Position numbers and translations under genes: made by a program
From: BQJD01 sp964350265
Lineage (GTDB): Bacteria; Pseudomonadota; Gammaproteobacteria; Arenicellales; CAJQKF01
NCBI GenBank assembly: GCA_964350265.1
Contig: CAYGJZ010000004.1
Span: 1-64,000, forward strand
Direction of reading: 5' to 3'
DNA length: 64,000 bases
Shown: positions 32,911-41,221 of the stretch, one piece after another
Layout: each line of letters starts with the position of its first letter
Position numbering within the stretch: the first letter of the stretch is position 1
The notes under the pieces: generated by a model
What the model was told of the DNA's origin: nothing
The model's database searches: none
The model's input: the letters and a program-made list of their open reading frames with translations, nothing else

Positions 32911-32941
32911 TTCTTCATACAGAATTGTATTCTGTTCAGAA
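32911..32941. promoter_or_regulatory. operator cluster in the IclR/operon divergent promoter
   Basis: Overlapping palindromic sites lie in the 71-bp AT-rich divergent space. ACAGAAT-TGT-ATTCTGT (32919-32935) is a perfect 7-bp inverted repeat. TTCTG-TT-CAGAA (32930-32941) is another. On the minus strand TTCTGTATGAAGAA (32911-32924) matches the repeat before dctP in 12 of 14 positions. A minus-strand TACAAT, a likely -10 for the operon, lies inside the first palindrome, so binding would block polymerase. Confidence 0.65.
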
Positions 32942-32952
32942 AATAAGCTATC

Positions 32953-33816
32953 ATGCGCGAATTCTCCCTGTCAATTGCCTTCGAGGCCTGCTGCTTGCGT
33001 TACGAACCCGGATCCACCGAGCCACCGCCCAACCGATACTCGGTGCCTTCCATCGAGCGCGTGATCCGCATCCTCTACTACCTGAAGCGGCACAAGAAGG
33101 CCGGCGTCTCGCAGATCGCCAACAGCCTCGACATCACCAGGAGCAACTGCTTCGCCATCCTGAAGACGTTGCAGGCCAACAACTTCGTGCTGTTCGACAA
33201 CGACACCAAGAAGTACTTCCTCGGCCCGGCGCTGCTCGAGTTCGCCAACAGCATCGCCGAGGACATGAGCATCACCCACATGGCTCGTCCGTACCTCGAG
33301 CAGTTCGTCAAGAGCACCGGCCTGTCCATCCTGCTGGTACAGCGCATCAACGACTCCAGGCTGCTGGTCATCGACCGCCAGGACAACACCTCCGACGTTC
33401 GCCTGACCGTCTCGGTGGGCACCCGCATACCGATCACCCACAGCGCCACCGGTCGCGCCTTCCTCGCCTACATGGACGAGGACAGCATCGAACGCCTGGT
33501 GCGCACCGTTCCGGTCAAGCAGCTCACGCCGCACACCATCACCGAGCCGGAACGCATTCTCGAGGACATCCGCGCCACCAGGCAGCGCGGCTACTCGGTG
33601 GCCTACGGCGAGAACATGCCCGACGTCACCGCCATCGCCGCACCGATCTTCGATGCCAAGAACCAGCCGGTGTACGTGGTCTCCACCATGGGCACGGTGT
33701 CGGCCATTCCCAGGGACCATGTCGACGTCTACGGCTTCGCCCTTCGGCAGACCGCGGACCGCATCTCCTCCGCGCTGGGCAACACCAGCGAACTGGTCTC
33801 CGCGCATCGCGGCTGA
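32953..33816 (+). CDS. IclR family transcriptional regulator
   Basis: A 287-residue regulator with a winged helix at about residues 33-95 (SIERVIRILYYLKRHKKAGVSQIANSL, ITRSNCFAILKTL) and a C-terminal GAF-like effector domain (TGLSILLVQRINDSRLLVIDRQD, THSATGRAFLAYM, GENMPDVTAIAAPIFD). It should sense a pathway metabolite and control the divergent seven-gene operon and the convergent dctP. ATG 32953 is used; the first 30 residues precede the usual domain start, and an in-frame GTG at 33043 is an alternative. No clear ribosome site. Confidence 0.9.
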   Translation: MREFSLSIAFEACCLRYEPGSTEPPPNRYSVPSIERVIRILYYLKRHKKAGVSQIANSLDITRSNCFAILKTLQANNFVLFDNDTKKYFLGPALLEFANSIAEDMSITHMARPYLEQFVKSTGLSILLVQRINDSRLLVIDRQDNTSDVRLTVSVGTRIPITHSATGRAFLAYMDEDSIERLVRTVPVKQLTPHTITEPERILEDIRATRQRGYSVAYGENMPDVTAIAAPIFDAKNQPVYVVSTMGTVSAIPRDHVDVYGFALRQTADRISSALGNTSELVSAHRG

Positions 33817-33820
33817 CGAC

Positions 33821-33843
33821 GGCCGGCGCGGCTTCGCCCGGCC
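33821..33843. terminator. hairpin between iclR-type gene and dctP
   Basis: GGCCGG-C-GCG-GCTT-CGC-CCGGCC: a nine-pair stem with one bulge and a 4-nt loop, in the 79-bp gap between two convergent genes. No T-tract follows, so efficiency is uncertain. Confidence 0.45.
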
Positions 33844-33895
33844 ATGGCGCTTGACGCGTCGCCATCGCCGGGCGCATGCCTGCCCGTGACCCCTG

Positions 33896-34936
33896 CTAGA
33901 GGTTGGCCACGGCCTCCTTGTACATTTTCACCGCCTCGGAGCCGGGCTTGCCGCGGTCGTCGAGGTCCTTCGCCCAGGCATCCACCACCGGCAGGATGGT
34001 GGCGCGCAGTTCGTCCGCCTCGCTGCCGGCAATCTCGTGCACGGCGGCGCCCTTGTCCTTGAGGTTGGCCAGCTCCCTGGAGTTCATCTCGTCGCTGTGC
34101 TCGCACAGGTGACGGGTGGCGTAGTCGCCGGCCTCCATGAGGATCTTCTGCACGTCTTCAGGCAGCGCGGTCCAGGCCTTCTCCGACATCACGTAGGTCA
34201 CCGCGGTGCTGCCCAGGTTGACGCCGGTCAGCCCGTAGCGCATCACCGAGTCGAGGTCGTAGGGCGGCAGGCCGATGTAGGCAAGCATGGCGCCATCGAT
34301 GGTGCCGCGCTCCACTGCCTGGTAGATCTCCGGACCGGTCAGGCGAATGGGCGTGGCGCCGAGCAGGGTCAGGGTCTGGTGCTTGGCATCACCGGAGGCG
34401 TACAGCTTCAGGCCGGACAGGTCCTGGTAGGAATTCAATTCTGCCTCGGCGGTCATCACCGTGTAGGGTGCGAGCATGTTGGCGAACATCACGCGAACGC
34501 CCTGCGGCTTGATCTCCTCCTCGTAGAGAATGCCGCCGGGCGCCATCAGGCTGCTCAGCGCCAGGCTGCCCGCACAGGCGGTCTGGAACATGTCGGGCAG
34601 TTCGCCCACCACCGACAGCGGCAACTTCTCCGGCACGTAGGCAGGCGCCACCGCGCCGACCTCGGCGACCCCGTTCTGCACCAGGGAAAGAATGTCCTTG
34701 GCCTTGCCAAGCTGCTGTGCCGGGAAGTGCTGGAACTCGATGCGGCCGTTGCCAAGCTCCACTGCCTTGTCCATCCACGCCTTGGCGCCCTCGGTGAGGA
34801 TGTAGTGGCTGGTGGGGAAAATGTCGGCGACCTTGATCACCACCTTGTCCTCGGCGACGGCCGCCTGGAACAGGGACTGGGTGGCCAGCAGGCCGGCCAC
34901 GGACAATGCGACACGAACGATTCGACGGGTTTTCAT
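33896..34936 (-). CDS. dctP: TRAP transporter substrate-binding protein, DctP type
   Basis: A 346-residue periplasmic binding protein. Residues 1-27 (RIVRVALSVAGLLATQSLFQAAVA) are a signal peptide. VADIFPTSHYILTEGAKAW, GRIEFQHFPAQQLGKAKDILSLVQNGVAEVG and the carboxylate-binding region ATPIRLTGPEIYQAVERGTIDGAM, with the family Arg-37-type position in IRLTGPE, identify DctP/DUF-type TRAP receptors. It should deliver an organic acid to the DctQM pair encoded 6.6 kb away. ATG 34936 has a perfect AGGAGGAG ribosome site. The IclR-type motif sits directly upstream. Confidence 0.94.
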   Translation of the reverse strand: MKTRRIVRVALSVAGLLATQSLFQAAVAEDKVVIKVADIFPTSHYILTEGAKAWMDKAVELGNGRIEFQHFPAQQLGKAKDILSLVQNGVAEVGAVAPAYVPEKLPLSVVGELPDMFQTACAGSLALSSLMAPGGILYEEEIKPQGVRVMFANMLAPYTVMTAEAELNSYQDLSGLKLYASGDAKHQTLTLLGATPIRLTGPEIYQAVERGTIDGAMLAYIGLPPYDLDSVMRYGLTGVNLGSTAVTYVMSEKAWTALPEDVQKILMEAGDYATRHLCEHSDEMNSRELANLKDKGAAVHEIAGSEADELRATILPVVDAWAKDLDDRGKPGSEAVKMYKEAVANL

Positions 34937-34948
34937 TTCTCCTCCTAT

Positions 34949-34976
34949 GTTCTGTATTGAGAACGTTGTTACTATA
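34949..34976 (-). promoter_or_regulatory. dctP promoter with IclR-type operator
   Basis: GTTCT-GTATTG-AGAAC (34949-34964) is a perfect 5-bp inverted repeat containing TTCTGTATTGAGAA, nearly identical to the site in the divergent iclR promoter. A minus-strand TATAGT (5 of 6, 34971-34976) places the start point at the edge of the operator, consistent with repression by the same regulator. Confidence 0.6.
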
Positions 34977-35102
34977 TTAAAACACCGTCCCTGTTCGTTG
35001 TCTACAACCCCGGAACATCTCCCCCGGGCACCGCGACCAGGCCGCAACCCACCCCGTTTCGCTGTCACCATCCGGACACCGTCATGGCCGCAGACTCCGG
35101 CC

Positions 35103-35744
35103 ATGCATGTTTCCATTTCGCGGACCATCCCTGCCCTGCTGCTGCTCGCCGCCGTGGCCGGCAACAGCGGCGCGCAGCCGTTGCTGCCGCTGTCGACGGG
35201 TTTCGGTGACTGGCAGGAGGTACGCATCGAGGGCGCGACCCGCTACCGGATCGATCACCGGTGGCAGCCGCCGGCCCTGCGCGCCGATACCGATGGCGGA
35301 GCCTCGGCCATGGTGCTGCGCCGTCGCATCGCCCTCGACCCGCTGCCGGTGCTGACCTTCCAGTGGCGAACCGACCGCCACTTCCGCGCCCTCGACCCGC
35401 GCCGCGACGACCAGTTCGACTTCGTGCTCCGCGTCAGCGCCACGGTTCGTCGCGGGCCGTTGCCCTGGCAGTCGCGCACGTTGAGCTACGCGGTGGCCGA
35501 TCGACCGCTGGGGGAGGTCTTCCGCCACCCGAAGAACGCGCGCGTGGTGGTCAAGGTCATGGCCAACACCGACGCGGAGGAAAACCAGTGGCATACCGCG
35601 CGCCTTGCCCTGCGCGACGACATGCGGTCATTGCTGGATGCACAGATCGGCCATATCGACGCGCTGTCCATCCTGGTCGACAACGACAGCGCCGGCCTGC
35701 GCACCACCACCTGGGTGCGGGGCGTGACGATGCTGCCCGAGTAG
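35103..35744 (+). CDS. DUF3047 secreted protein
   Basis: A 213-residue exported protein with a signal peptide at residues 1-24 (TIPALLLLAAVAGNSGA). The rest matches the DUF3047 pattern: YRIDHRWQPPALRADTDGGASAMVLRRRIALDPLP, LTFQWRTDRHFRALDPRRDDQFDFVLRV, SYAVADRPLGEVFRHPKNARVVVKV and a C-terminal IDALSILVDNDSAGLRTTTWVRGV. The domain is a beta-sandwich-like fold of unknown function. No neighbour indicates a role. Confidence 0.8.
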   Translation: MHVSISRTIPALLLLAAVAGNSGAQPLLPLSTGFGDWQEVRIEGATRYRIDHRWQPPALRADTDGGASAMVLRRRIALDPLPVLTFQWRTDRHFRALDPRRDDQFDFVLRVSATVRRGPLPWQSRTLSYAVADRPLGEVFRHPKNARVVVKVMANTDAEENQWHTARLALRDDMRSLLDAQIGHIDALSILVDNDSAGLRTTTWVRGVTMLPE

Positions 35745-35755
35745 GCCGTTCGGCC
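35744..35755. terminator. hairpin between convergent genes
   Basis: GGCCG-TT-CGGCC begins at the last base of the DUF3047 stop codon and ends just before the convergent TAG. A short, perfect 5-bp stem; no T-tract. Confidence 0.3.
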
Positions 35756-35757
35756 GC

Positions 35758-36219
35758 CTAGTCGACGAAGGCCAGCAGGCGGCCGCAGGCCAGCACGGCA
35801 AGCCAGGTGAGCAGGGAGAGAGCGCCGGTACGGCGGCGCGCGGCAGGTGACAACCGGGCCAGTCCGCCGCGGGCATGCACGGCGAGCGCGTGCAGCGTGC
35901 CGAAGAGAATCAGCGCCAGCTTGGCGAGGAACAGCGGCAGCGCCGCGTATTCGCTGGCACGGATGGCGAAGAGGCAGGCGCCGGTGAGCACCGCCAGCAA
36001 CAGTCCGCTCGCCGCCACCGGCACCAGCACCGTGCGCAGGGCGGCGTCGTCGGCGCTGGCGAAGGCGCCGACGAGCTTCAGGTCAAGGGCGGTGACGGCG
36101 CCGACCAGCAGCGCCAGGCCGAGGATGTGGGCGGCGTTGACGGCGGCATAGCCATAGCGGGAATGGCGCAGCCACTCGGCCAGCGCGACGTCCTCGACGA
36201 CGGCCAGCAACGCCTCCAC
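35758..36219 (-). CDS. small four-helix membrane protein (DUF6644-like)
   Basis: A 153-residue integral membrane protein with four helices. WLRHSRYGYAAVNAAHILGLALLVGAVTALDLKLVG has the His in a membrane context seen in cytochrome-b561/CopD-like and DUF6644 proteins. AALPLFLAKLALILFGTLHALAVHA has two more His. These could bind heme or copper, but that is inference. It follows the DUF6152 gene by 17 bases, a pairing that fits DUF6152/DUF6644 operons. The start is taken as GTG 36219; the ribosome site is poor. Confidence 0.65.
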   Translation of the reverse strand: MEALLAVVEDVALAEWLRHSRYGYAAVNAAHILGLALLVGAVTALDLKLVGAFASADDAALRTVLVPVAASGLLLAVLTGACLFAIRASEYAALPLFLAKLALILFGTLHALAVHARGGLARLSPAARRRTGALSLLTWLAVLACGRLLAFVD

Positions 36220-36236
36220 GGCAGCAACCCGGGGCT

Positions 36237-36602
36237 TCAGTCTCGACCGGGATACAGTTCGTGCAGGGTACCATCGAGCCACAACCGTTCGGCCTTCAGG
36301 CGCTTCTCGTCGGGGTCCTTCGATGGCTCGCCGGACACCTTCAGCGTGACCCCCACGGCCAGTGCGCCATCGGCGATGCCGGCTCGCTGGTTGCGCCAGG
36401 TCTGGCCGACTTCCACCTTCCAGCGGGTGCCGTCGACGTCCAGGACCAGGCTGCCATGGGGATTGCCGAGACTGGCCTCGACGATGGTGCCGGTGAGCTC
36501 GAGGTTCTCGCCGGTGGTCCATGCCCAGCCATGGTGGGCATGGGCGGTGGTGGCGACGGCCAGGGTCAGCAGCGTCGCGACGAGGAGGGATCGCATCGGC
36601 AT
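36237..36602 (-). CDS. DUF6152 exported small protein
   Basis: A 121-residue protein with a signal peptide (SLLVATLLTLAVATTAHA|HHGW). The mature start HHGWAWTTGENLELTGTIVEASLGNPHG and the body DVDGTRWKVEVGQTWRNQRAG are the OB-like pattern of DUF6152. The N-terminal HH after cleavage could form a copper-binding histidine-brace-like or ATCUN-type site (inference). ATG 36602 has GGAGA six bases upstream. It is probably co-transcribed with the membrane protein downstream. Confidence 0.8.
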   Translation of the reverse strand: MPMRSLLVATLLTLAVATTAHAHHGWAWTTGENLELTGTIVEASLGNPHGSLVLDVDGTRWKVEVGQTWRNQRAGIADGALAVGVTLKVSGEPSKDPDEKRLKAERLWLDGTLHELYPGRD

Positions 36603-36696
36603 GCCCGTTCTCCATTGCACTGGTTTCGGTGCACGTAGCCTAGCACCGTCACGCGACGCGGGCGCGCGCATGACCAAAGGGTAACGGGACCGTCGC

Positions 36697-37041
36697 TCAC
36701 CGCCCCGTGTCGCCCCCCGTGCCGCCGTGGTGCACCGCCAGCCACACCGTGGCCTGTGCCGGGTCGGTCCAGCGCACCCGGTGACGGGCGTGGGCGGGAA
36801 TGGCGAGGTAGTCGCCGGCAACGAGATCGCAGCGGCGGCCATCGGCGAACTCGACGATGGCCGCGCCGGTGACCACCAGCACCCATTCCGCGCGCGCCTG
36901 GTCGTACCAGCCCTCGGCCGGCGATGCATGCCCGCGGGAGACGATGCGCTCGATGCGCAGCGCACCGTCTTCCAGCAGCGCCTGGAAATCCTCCTCGCCA
37001 TGCTCCGGCAGGTCGGCGAGGAGATTCCCGTCGCCGCTCAC
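36697..37041 (-). CDS. cupin domain protein
   Basis: A 114-residue single-domain cupin: ASPAEGWYDQARAEWVLVVTGAAIVEFADG is the first motif (one conserved His replaced by Tyr/Gln) and AGDYLAIPAHARHRVRW the second. Length and pattern fit small phosphomannose-isomerase-type cupins of unknown substrate. It starts with GTG 37041 inside the metY stop (GTGA overlap), so it is translated with metY. Confidence 0.82.
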   Translation of the reverse strand: MSGDGNLLADLPEHGEEDFQALLEDGALRIERIVSRGHASPAEGWYDQARAEWVLVVTGAAIVEFADGRRCDLVAGDYLAIPAHARHRVRWTDPAQATVWLAVHHGGTGGDTGR

Positions 37042-38306
37042 GACGCCGCCAGCGCCTGCTCGATGTCGGCGATGATGTCGTCGCGGTGCTCGATGCCGAT
37101 GGACAGCCGCACCATGTCCTCGGAAACCCCGGCGCTGGCCAGTTCCTCGGCGGCCAACTGGCGATGGGTGGTGGTGGCGGGGTGGCAGGCCAGGCTCTTC
37201 GCATCGCCGATGTTGACCAGCCGCTTGACCAGGCCAAGGGCGTCGATGAAACGGGCACCGGCCTCGCGGCCGCCCTCGATGCCGAAGCTCAGGATGGAGG
37301 AAGGACGGCCACCGGTGTATCGCTCGGCCAGGGCATGGTAGGGGCTGTCGGCCAGGCCGGCATAGCGCACCCAGGTCACCTTGTCATGGCTGTCGAGGTA
37401 GTTGGCCACCGCCATCGCGTTGTCCACGTGGCGCTCCATGCGCAGCGACAGCGTTTCCAGCCCCTGCATGATCATCAGCGCGTTGAACGGCGACAGCGCG
37501 GCGCCGGTGTTGCGCAGCGGCACCACCCGGGCACGACCGATGAAGGCGGCCGGACCCAGGGCGTCGGTGTAGACCACGCCGTGGTAGGAGGGATCCGGCT
37601 CGTTGAACTGGGCGAAACGCGGGTTGTCCTTCCACGGGAACTTGCCCGAGTCGACGATGATGCCGCCGATGGAGGTGCCGTGCCCGCCGATGTACTTGGT
37701 CAGCGAGTGCACCACGATGTCGGCGCCATGCTCGATGGGTCGCCACAGCGCCGGGGTGGCGACGGTGTTGTCCACCACCACCGGAATGCCGTGGCGATGG
37801 GCGATCTTGGCGATGGCCTCGACGTCGGCGATGTTGCCCGCCGGGTTGCCGATGGTTTCGCAGAACACCATGCGGGTACGGTCGTCGATCAGCGCTTCCA
37901 GCGAGGCCGGTTCGTCGGCGTTGAAGAACCGGCACTCGACACCGGTCTGCGGCAGGGTATGGGCGAACAGGTTGTAGGTGCCGCCGTAGAGCTGGCTGAC
38001 CGAGAGAATGTTGTCGCCGGCCCGCGCCAGGGTCTGCACGCTGGCGGTGATGGCGGCCATGCCGGAGGCCATGGCCAGCGAGGCGATACCGCCCTCGAGC
38101 TGCGCAAGGCGTTCCTCCAGCACCGCGTTGGTGGGATTCATGATGCGCGTGTAGATGTTTCCTTCCACCTTCAGGTCGAACAGGTCGGCACCGTGCTGGG
38201 TGTTGTCGAAGTAGTAGGAGGTGGTCTGGTACAGCGGCACGGCGACCGCGTGGGTGGCCGGATCGCCGGCGAAGCCGCCGTGGATGGCGATGGTTTCAGG
38301 TTTCAT
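37038..38306 (-). CDS. metY: O-acetylhomoserine sulfhydrylase
   Basis: A 422-residue Cys/Met-metabolism PLP enzyme that makes homocysteine from O-acetylhomoserine and sulfide. TIAIHGGFAGDPATHAVAVPLYQTTSYYFDN, YTRIMNPTNAVLEERLAQLEGG, FCETIGNPAGNIADVEAIA and the PLP lysine in VHSLTKYIGGHGTSIGG are diagnostic. The long form (over 420 residues) is typical of MetY rather than MetZ/MetB. ATG 38306 has CGGAGC upstream. A cupin gene overlaps its 3' end. Confidence 0.92.
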   Translation of the reverse strand: MKPETIAIHGGFAGDPATHAVAVPLYQTTSYYFDNTQHGADLFDLKVEGNIYTRIMNPTNAVLEERLAQLEGGIASLAMASGMAAITASVQTLARAGDNILSVSQLYGGTYNLFAHTLPQTGVECRFFNADEPASLEALIDDRTRMVFCETIGNPAGNIADVEAIAKIAHRHGIPVVVDNTVATPALWRPIEHGADIVVHSLTKYIGGHGTSIGGIIVDSGKFPWKDNPRFAQFNEPDPSYHGVVYTDALGPAAFIGRARVVPLRNTGAALSPFNALMIMQGLETLSLRMERHVDNAMAVANYLDSHDKVTWVRYAGLADSPYHALAERYTGGRPSSILSFGIEGGREAGARFIDALGLVKRLVNIGDAKSLACHPATTTHRQLAAEELASAGVSEDMVRLSIGIEHRDDIIADIEQALAAS

Positions 38307-38379
38307 GGATGCTCCGGTGGCTGTGGTTGTGTGTCGGGTTCGAGCGGCCGCGGCCCGGTTGGCCGAACGGCGAACGGGA

Positions 38380-41211
38380 CTAGCCCGGACCGCCCTGGTC
38401 GGCAAGCGCGGCGAAACATGCACGCCAGGCGTCGATCACGTCCTTGCGGGTGTGCAGGCTGGCATCGGCATCGATCAGCGCAGGCCGTTCCTCGAGGCGC
38501 AGCTCGAGTTCCAGGGCCAGGTATTCACGGCAGGCCGACTGCAGCATGGCGGCCTCGCCGGCCTCCATGATACCCGCTTCGGCCAGTGCACCGAGAATCT
38601 CGATGGTGCCGCGCGGCGCCAGCACCTGCGGGCAGTCGGCGGCCCGTGCCAGCACGTGGTACTGGGCCAGGAACTCGATGTCCACCAGGCCGCCCTCGCC
38701 CAGCTTGAGGTCGAACTGCTGCTCGCTGCTGCGACTGTTGGCCTCGCTCATGCGCCGACGCATGTCGACCACCTCCCGGCCCAGTGCCAGCGGGTCGCGG
38801 CGGCGGCACAGGATCCGTGCGCGGATGGCCTCGAAGCGCTCGCGCAGCAGCGCGGGGCCATCGACCATGCGCGAACGCACCAGCGCCTGGTGTTCCCAGG
38901 TCCAGGCCTGTTGCTGCTGGTAGTCGGAGAAGGCCCGCACCGAGCTGACCATGGTCCCGGAGTGACCGCTGGGACGCAGGCGCAGATCGGTCTCGTAGAG
39001 CACGCCGGCCCGGGTGGTGGTGTTGAGCACGTGGGTGATGCGCTGGGCGAGACGGCTGTGGTAGTAGCCCAGCGACGGGTTCATCTCCGCCGCCACCGCC
39101 GGCTCGGCATCGAACAGGAAGACCAGGTCGAGGTCGGACTGGTAGGACAGCTCGGCGCCGCCGAACTTGCCGTAGCCGACCACGCCGAACAGCAACTGCT
39201 CCTCGATGCCCTCCACCGAGGTGCGCACCTTGCTGCTCAGCGAGGCCCGCGCCACCGACACCACCTCGCCGATCACCGCGCTGGCCAGGTCGCTCAGGCC
39301 GCGACGGACCGCCAGCGGCTCCAGCGCCCCGGCGATGGCCAGCGCCGCAACCCGCAGGAAATAGCCGTTCTTGTACTCGCGCAGGCCGTCCATCTGCGCC
39401 TCCATGTCGCCGTGCATCGGCTGCAGGCGACGGTGCAGCTCGGCAGCGATCTGTTCCACCGGCTCCAGGCGGGTGTTGGCGATGGGATCGAGCAGTTCGT
39501 CGAGGATCACCGGGTGCTGGCCGATCCAGCGCGCCACCCAGGCGCTGGTGCCGATCAACTGCACCAGCTGGCGCAACGCCAGCGCGTTCTCCGCCAGCAG
39601 GGCGAAGTAGGCGGAGCGGTGACCGATGCCCTCGATGACCTGGATGAAGCGCACCAGCGAGCGATCCGGCGCGCGCGCCCTGGCGATCTCCTTCAAGGCC
39701 GCCGGCAACATGCGATCGAGGCGTTCGCGGCCATTGCGCGAGAAACCCTGGTAGACCCGCCCCTCGCGCACACCGCGCACCAGCGACAGCGCCTGGCCCG
39801 GGTCGGCGAAGCCGTGCTCGGCCAGGAAGGCGGTGCAGACCTGCTCGCTGCGGGTCGCGAACCAGACGTCGGCGAAGCCGTCGAGCTCGTCGTCGGCCGG
39901 TGTCTCCTCGGTCTGGAACAGCCGCGCGAAGGACGCCTGCACCTGTTCGCGGTGCGCGGACAGCGCCGCGGCGAAGGCGGCGTAGTCGGCGAAGCCCATG
40001 GCGGTGGCAAGACGCGCGCGGCCGGCCTCGTCGGTGGGCAGTTGCTGGGTCTGCTGGTCGTCGAACATCTGCAGGCGGTGCTCGGTGTTGCGCAGGAAGG
40101 CATAGGCATCGAGCAGCCGGTCGCGCTCCTCGGCCTCGATCACCTGCAAGCGGACCAGCGCATCGAAGGCCGCGTACAGGCTGCCGGTCTGCAGGTCGCG
40201 TTCGCGACCACCGCGAATCAACTGGTGGCTCTGCACCACGAACTCGATCTCGCGGATGCCGCCCGGCCCGAGCTTGATGTCGTTGCGCCGGCCCTTGCGC
40301 GCCAGCTCGCGGTTGATCAGCGTCTTCATCTCGCGAATGGACTCGAAGGCGCTGAAGTCCAGGTACTTGCGGTAGACGAAGGGTCGCAGCAGGGCGAGCA
40401 GCTCGGCGCCGCAGCGGCGGTCCCCGGCCACCACCCGCGCCTTGATCATCGCGTAGCGTTCCCAGTCGCGGCCATGGGCCTGGTAGTAGTGCTCCATGGC
40501 GCCGAAGGACAGGGCCAGCGGACCGCTGCCGCCATTGGGCCGCAGCCGCATGTCGGTGCGGAAGACGAAGCCGTCCGCCGACGGCTCGTCGAGCATGCGC
40601 ACCAGCTGGCGTCCCAGGCGCAGGAAGAACTCCTCGTTGGACAGCGCCCGGGGGCCGTCGGTCTCGCCGCCCTCGGTGAAGCAGAAGATGAGGTCCACGT
40701 CGGAGGAGAAATTCAGCTCGCGGCCGCCGAGCTTGCCCAGGCCCAGCACCACCATCGGCACCGCCTCGCCGCTGTCGCGCCCGCGCGGCACGCCGTGGCG
40801 TTCGCCGAGCTCGCGGTAGAGGGTGGCCAGGGCGGCATCGATCAGGGTGTCGGCCAGTTCCGACAGCGCGGCGAGGGTGTCGCGCAACGTGTAGACGCCG
40901 GCGAGGTCGGCCCAGGCCACCAGGCACATGCTGCGACGACGCTGGCGACGCAGTTCCACGTACAGCGCCTCGCTGTCCATCGCCGCGGCCAGCGGCGCCT
41001 CCACGGCGCCGGCCAGCGCGCCCTCGACGTAGCCCCGGCTGGCCGGGTGGGCGAGGATCCATGCCGCCAGCTCCTCGTCCAGCGACAGTGCCCGGGCCAG
41101 GAAGCGGCTCGCGTCCAGCGCCCCGGCAAGGCCGTCGAGCAGCGGGTGACCGGCGAAACGCTCCGTCACCGCTGCCGGCAGCACGGTGTCCCCGGCCGCC
41201 GGTGGGTTCAT
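38380..41211 (-). CDS. glnE: bifunctional glutamine synthetase adenylyltransferase/deadenylase
   Basis: A 943-residue nitrogen-control enzyme, almost exactly the usual GlnE length. It has two nucleotidyltransferase domains. The N-terminal deadenylase has GLGKLGGRELNFSSDVDLIFCF (GS-type DxD). The C-terminal adenylyltransferase has GYGKFGGAELSYQSDLDLVFLF and ETDLRLRPSGHSGTMVSS. RMLDEPSADGFVFRTDMRLRPNG and GPGGIREIEFVVQSHQL are also standard. It adjusts GlnA activity in response to PII. ATG 41211 begins ten bases after the upstream stop. Confidence 0.96.
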   Translation of the reverse strand: MNPPAAGDTVLPAAVTERFAGHPLLDGLAGALDASRFLARALSLDEELAAWILAHPASRGYVEGALAGAVEAPLAAAMDSEALYVELRRQRRRSMCLVAWADLAGVYTLRDTLAALSELADTLIDAALATLYRELGERHGVPRGRDSGEAVPMVVLGLGKLGGRELNFSSDVDLIFCFTEGGETDGPRALSNEEFFLRLGRQLVRMLDEPSADGFVFRTDMRLRPNGGSGPLALSFGAMEHYYQAHGRDWERYAMIKARVVAGDRRCGAELLALLRPFVYRKYLDFSAFESIREMKTLINRELARKGRRNDIKLGPGGIREIEFVVQSHQLIRGGRERDLQTGSLYAAFDALVRLQVIEAEERDRLLDAYAFLRNTEHRLQMFDDQQTQQLPTDEAGRARLATAMGFADYAAFAAALSAHREQVQASFARLFQTEETPADDELDGFADVWFATRSEQVCTAFLAEHGFADPGQALSLVRGVREGRVYQGFSRNGRERLDRMLPAALKEIARARAPDRSLVRFIQVIEGIGHRSAYFALLAENALALRQLVQLIGTSAWVARWIGQHPVILDELLDPIANTRLEPVEQIAAELHRRLQPMHGDMEAQMDGLREYKNGYFLRVAALAIAGALEPLAVRRGLSDLASAVIGEVVSVARASLSSKVRTSVEGIEEQLLFGVVGYGKFGGAELSYQSDLDLVFLFDAEPAVAAEMNPSLGYYHSRLAQRITHVLNTTTRAGVLYETDLRLRPSGHSGTMVSSVRAFSDYQQQQAWTWEHQALVRSRMVDGPALLRERFEAIRARILCRRRDPLALGREVVDMRRRMSEANSRSSEQQFDLKLGEGGLVDIEFLAQYHVLARAADCPQVLAPRGTIEILGALAEAGIMEAGEAAMLQSACREYLALELELRLEERPALIDADASLHTRKDVIDAWRACFAALADQGGPG

Positions 41212-41221
41212 GCCGCCATGC

